The notes below the pieces were generated by a model. It had not been told where the DNA came from. It made no database searches and saw only the letters and a list, made by a program, of their open reading frames with translations. From contig JAAZME010000133.1 in assembly GCA_012798975.1 (NCBI GenBank), positions 1 to 6,755 on the forward strand: a DNA stretch of 6,755 nucleotides, written 5' to 3'. Position numbers and translations under genes: made by a program. This document shows positions 5,614-6,755 of the stretch, piece after piece (position 1 is the first letter of the stretch; every line of letters begins with the position of its first letter). The stretch comes from Gallicola sp. (GTDB lineage: Bacteria > Bacillota > Clostridia > Tissierellales > Peptoniphilaceae).

Positions 5614-5739
5614 AATATAGTAAAAGATAGTGATAATCCTATACTATTATATCTGAAAAAATTACATAACCACTATATACAATTTTTATAACCCACCATC
5701 TATAATTACTATAACAGTATTACTTTTTCTAATGAATAC
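5614..5739. other. AT-rich intergenic region with iterated 11-base motif
   Basis: No gene is seen between the GntP terminator and the transaldolase promoter. The stretch is strongly AT-rich and holds three related 11-mers: ATAGTGATAAT on the plus strand (5627-5637), and ATAGTGGTTAT (5666-5676) and ATAGTAATTAT (5702-5712) on the minus strand. They are about 36-39 bases apart. They could be operator sites for a regulator of transaldolase, but AT-rich DNA produces such matches easily. Confidence 0.35.
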
Positions 5740-5770
5740 AAAAATCACCGTAGTGCTTTACGGTGATTTT
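5740..5770 (-). terminator. Intrinsic terminator of the GntP permease gene
   Basis: A perfect 12-pair stem, AAAATCACCGTA with TACGGTGATTTT, closes a six-base loop 13 bases after the stop codon. In minus-strand RNA it ends in a run of five U. The A-rich flank on the other side could make it work in both directions. Confidence 0.93.
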
Positions 5771-5783
5771 AAATCTACTATCG

Positions 5784-6755
5784 TTAAAATATGATTGATA
5801 AAACTATTAACTCAACAAATCCTACTGCCCAAGCGATTGTTGACGTTAAAGACCATACTCGAATCTGCTCTTTAACATTTTTAATACCTAGTGTATTATT
5901 TACAACCCAAAAATAACTATCGTTAAAATAAGAGAAGAATAATGATCCTATACAACAAGCAAACGCTCCTAGAATAGGGTTCTCTCCACTAGCTACGATA
6001 ATAGGCGCTGTTATGGATGCTGCTGTCATCATTGCCACAGTTCCAGATCCTTGTATGAAACGCATTGCCGTAGCTATAATGAAAGGTAGTATAATAATTG
6101 GAATCGGCGTCTCTGCAATCATATTAGCAATATAAACACCAAGCCCACTGTCCTTAATTACTTGACCAAAGGCACCACCACCTCCTGTTACAAGTAGAAT
6201 AATACCAGCAGATTTCATTCCTTTTTCCATCTCAAAGAGTATTTCATCTTTAGTTAGCCTTCTCCCTAAAGTAAAGATGGCCAATAATAATCCTAGACCT
6301 ACAGCTACAATAGGATCACCTAAAAATTGAAGAACCTCCCATACACCACCTTCTAGTTTCATAGCATCTGTAACTGTGTTTAATAGAATTAGAATAATTG
6401 GAAGTACTAACGGTCCAAAAGATTCTATCGTTGAAGGTACGTTTTCCATATCCATATTATGAACTTCATCATAATTCGGCTCTTCATATGCAGGTCTAAT
6501 ATAACCAGTATTATCATCATTTGGAAGCTGATAAATCTTTTTCCCCACTTTTCGAGCATATATCATACAAGCAATCGTCATAGGTATGGCTAATACGAAT
6601 GCATATAAAATAAATGTACCAACATCTACACCATAGATACCAGCTACTCCAAGAGGTCCTGGTGTAGGAGGAATCATTGTATGAGTAATAACAAGTCCTG
6701 CTGCAAGTGCAATTCCTAATGAAATTACTGATTTTTTCGTAACTTTCGAAATCGC
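5784..6755 (-). CDS. GntP-family permease (gluconate or related sugar-acid:H+ symporter), partial (5' end outside window)
   Basis: The C-terminal 323 residues of an integral membrane permease. The frame is open through the window edge at 6755, so the ATG at 6677 is internal and about 120 N-terminal residues of a usual 440-450 are missing. Family motifs in the visible part: ITHTMIPPTPGPLGVAG (23-39), GGGGAFGQVIKDSGLG (191-206), RFIQGSGTVAMMTA (232-245) and FNDSYFW (277-283, the counterpart of the HVNDxxFW motif). Strongly hydrophobic helices lie between them. Residues 77-108 form a long acidic, tyrosine-bearing loop, probably cytoplasmic. By family it imports gluconate or a similar hydroxy-acid with protons; the exact substrate cannot be read from sequence. 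It ends at a strong terminator, so it is a separate unit from the transaldolase genes. Its codons look more A/T-ending than those of its neighbours. Confidence 0.92.
   Translation of the reverse strand, partial: AISKVTKKSVISLGIALAAGLVITHTMIPPTPGPLGVAGIYGVDVGTFILYAFVLAIPMTIACMIYARKVGKKIYQLPNDDNTGYIRPAYEEPNYDEVHNMDMENVPSTIESFGPLVLPIILILLNTVTDAMKLEGGVWEVLQFLGDPIVAVGLGLLLAIFTLGRRLTKDEILFEMEKGMKSAGIILLVTGGGGAFGQVIKDSGLGVYIANMIAETPIPIIILPFIIATAMRFIQGSGTVAMMTAASITAPIIVASGENPILGAFACCIGSLFFSYFNDSYFWVVNNTLGIKNVKEQIRVWSLTSTIAWAVGFVELIVLSIIF

Noticed and set aside
5646..5651. A second TATAAT on the minus strand upstream of the transaldolase promoter
   Set aside because: No acceptable -35 lies 16-18 bases upstream (best is GTGGTT), and the region is so AT-rich that such hexamers are expected by chance.

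Overview
The window looks like chromosomal DNA of a low-GC Gram-positive bacterium, probably a member of the Clostridia. The evidence is the AT-rich sequence, strong GGAGG-type ribosome binding sites, TGATATAAT extended -10 promoters, a LASC lipoprotein signal, paired short chromate-transporter genes and an ECF-type vitamin transporter component. No genus can be assigned from the sequence alone. All eight genes lie on the minus strand, so transcription runs from high to low coordinates. The genes are tightly packed and the longest gene-free stretch is about 240 bases (5546-5783). I see no mobile element, CRISPR array, tRNA or rRNA.

In transcription order there are three blocks. (1) At 6755-5784 is the 3' part of a GntP-family permease gene, cut by the window edge and closed by a strong intrinsic terminator at 5740-5770. 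(2) A well-formed promoter at 5586-5613 starts a likely four-gene unit: transaldolase (5545-4904), a divergent ribokinase/PfkB-family kinase (4822-3923), a small lipoprotein with a DUF4430 (transcobalamin C-terminal-like) domain (3845-3423), and an ECF transporter S component (3436-2921). The last two overlap by 14 bases. The unit ends in an intrinsic terminator that overlaps the stop codon of the last gene. (3) A second extended -10 promoter at 2829-2834 drives a pair of half-size chromate (CHR) transporter genes (2799-2236 and 2239-1682, ATGA overlap), a secreted thermonuclease-like protein with a C-terminal sunset-type domain (1666-950), and purH (940 to beyond base 1, truncated by the window edge).

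The sugar genes suggest handling of sugar acids or pentoses: uptake by GntP, phosphorylation by the PfkB kinase, and pentose-phosphate rearrangement by transaldolase. The lipoprotein and S component look like a small uptake module, perhaps for a corrinoid or another cofactor. Such a module would depend on an energizing EcfAA'T complex encoded elsewhere. The most unusual signals are that pairing and a short element repeated in the leaders of the PfkB gene and the lipoprotein gene. The element lies 21-22 bases upstream of each start codon, and each copy can fold into a hairpin that covers the ribosome binding site. The position of purH behind a chromate transporter and a nuclease is also uncommon.
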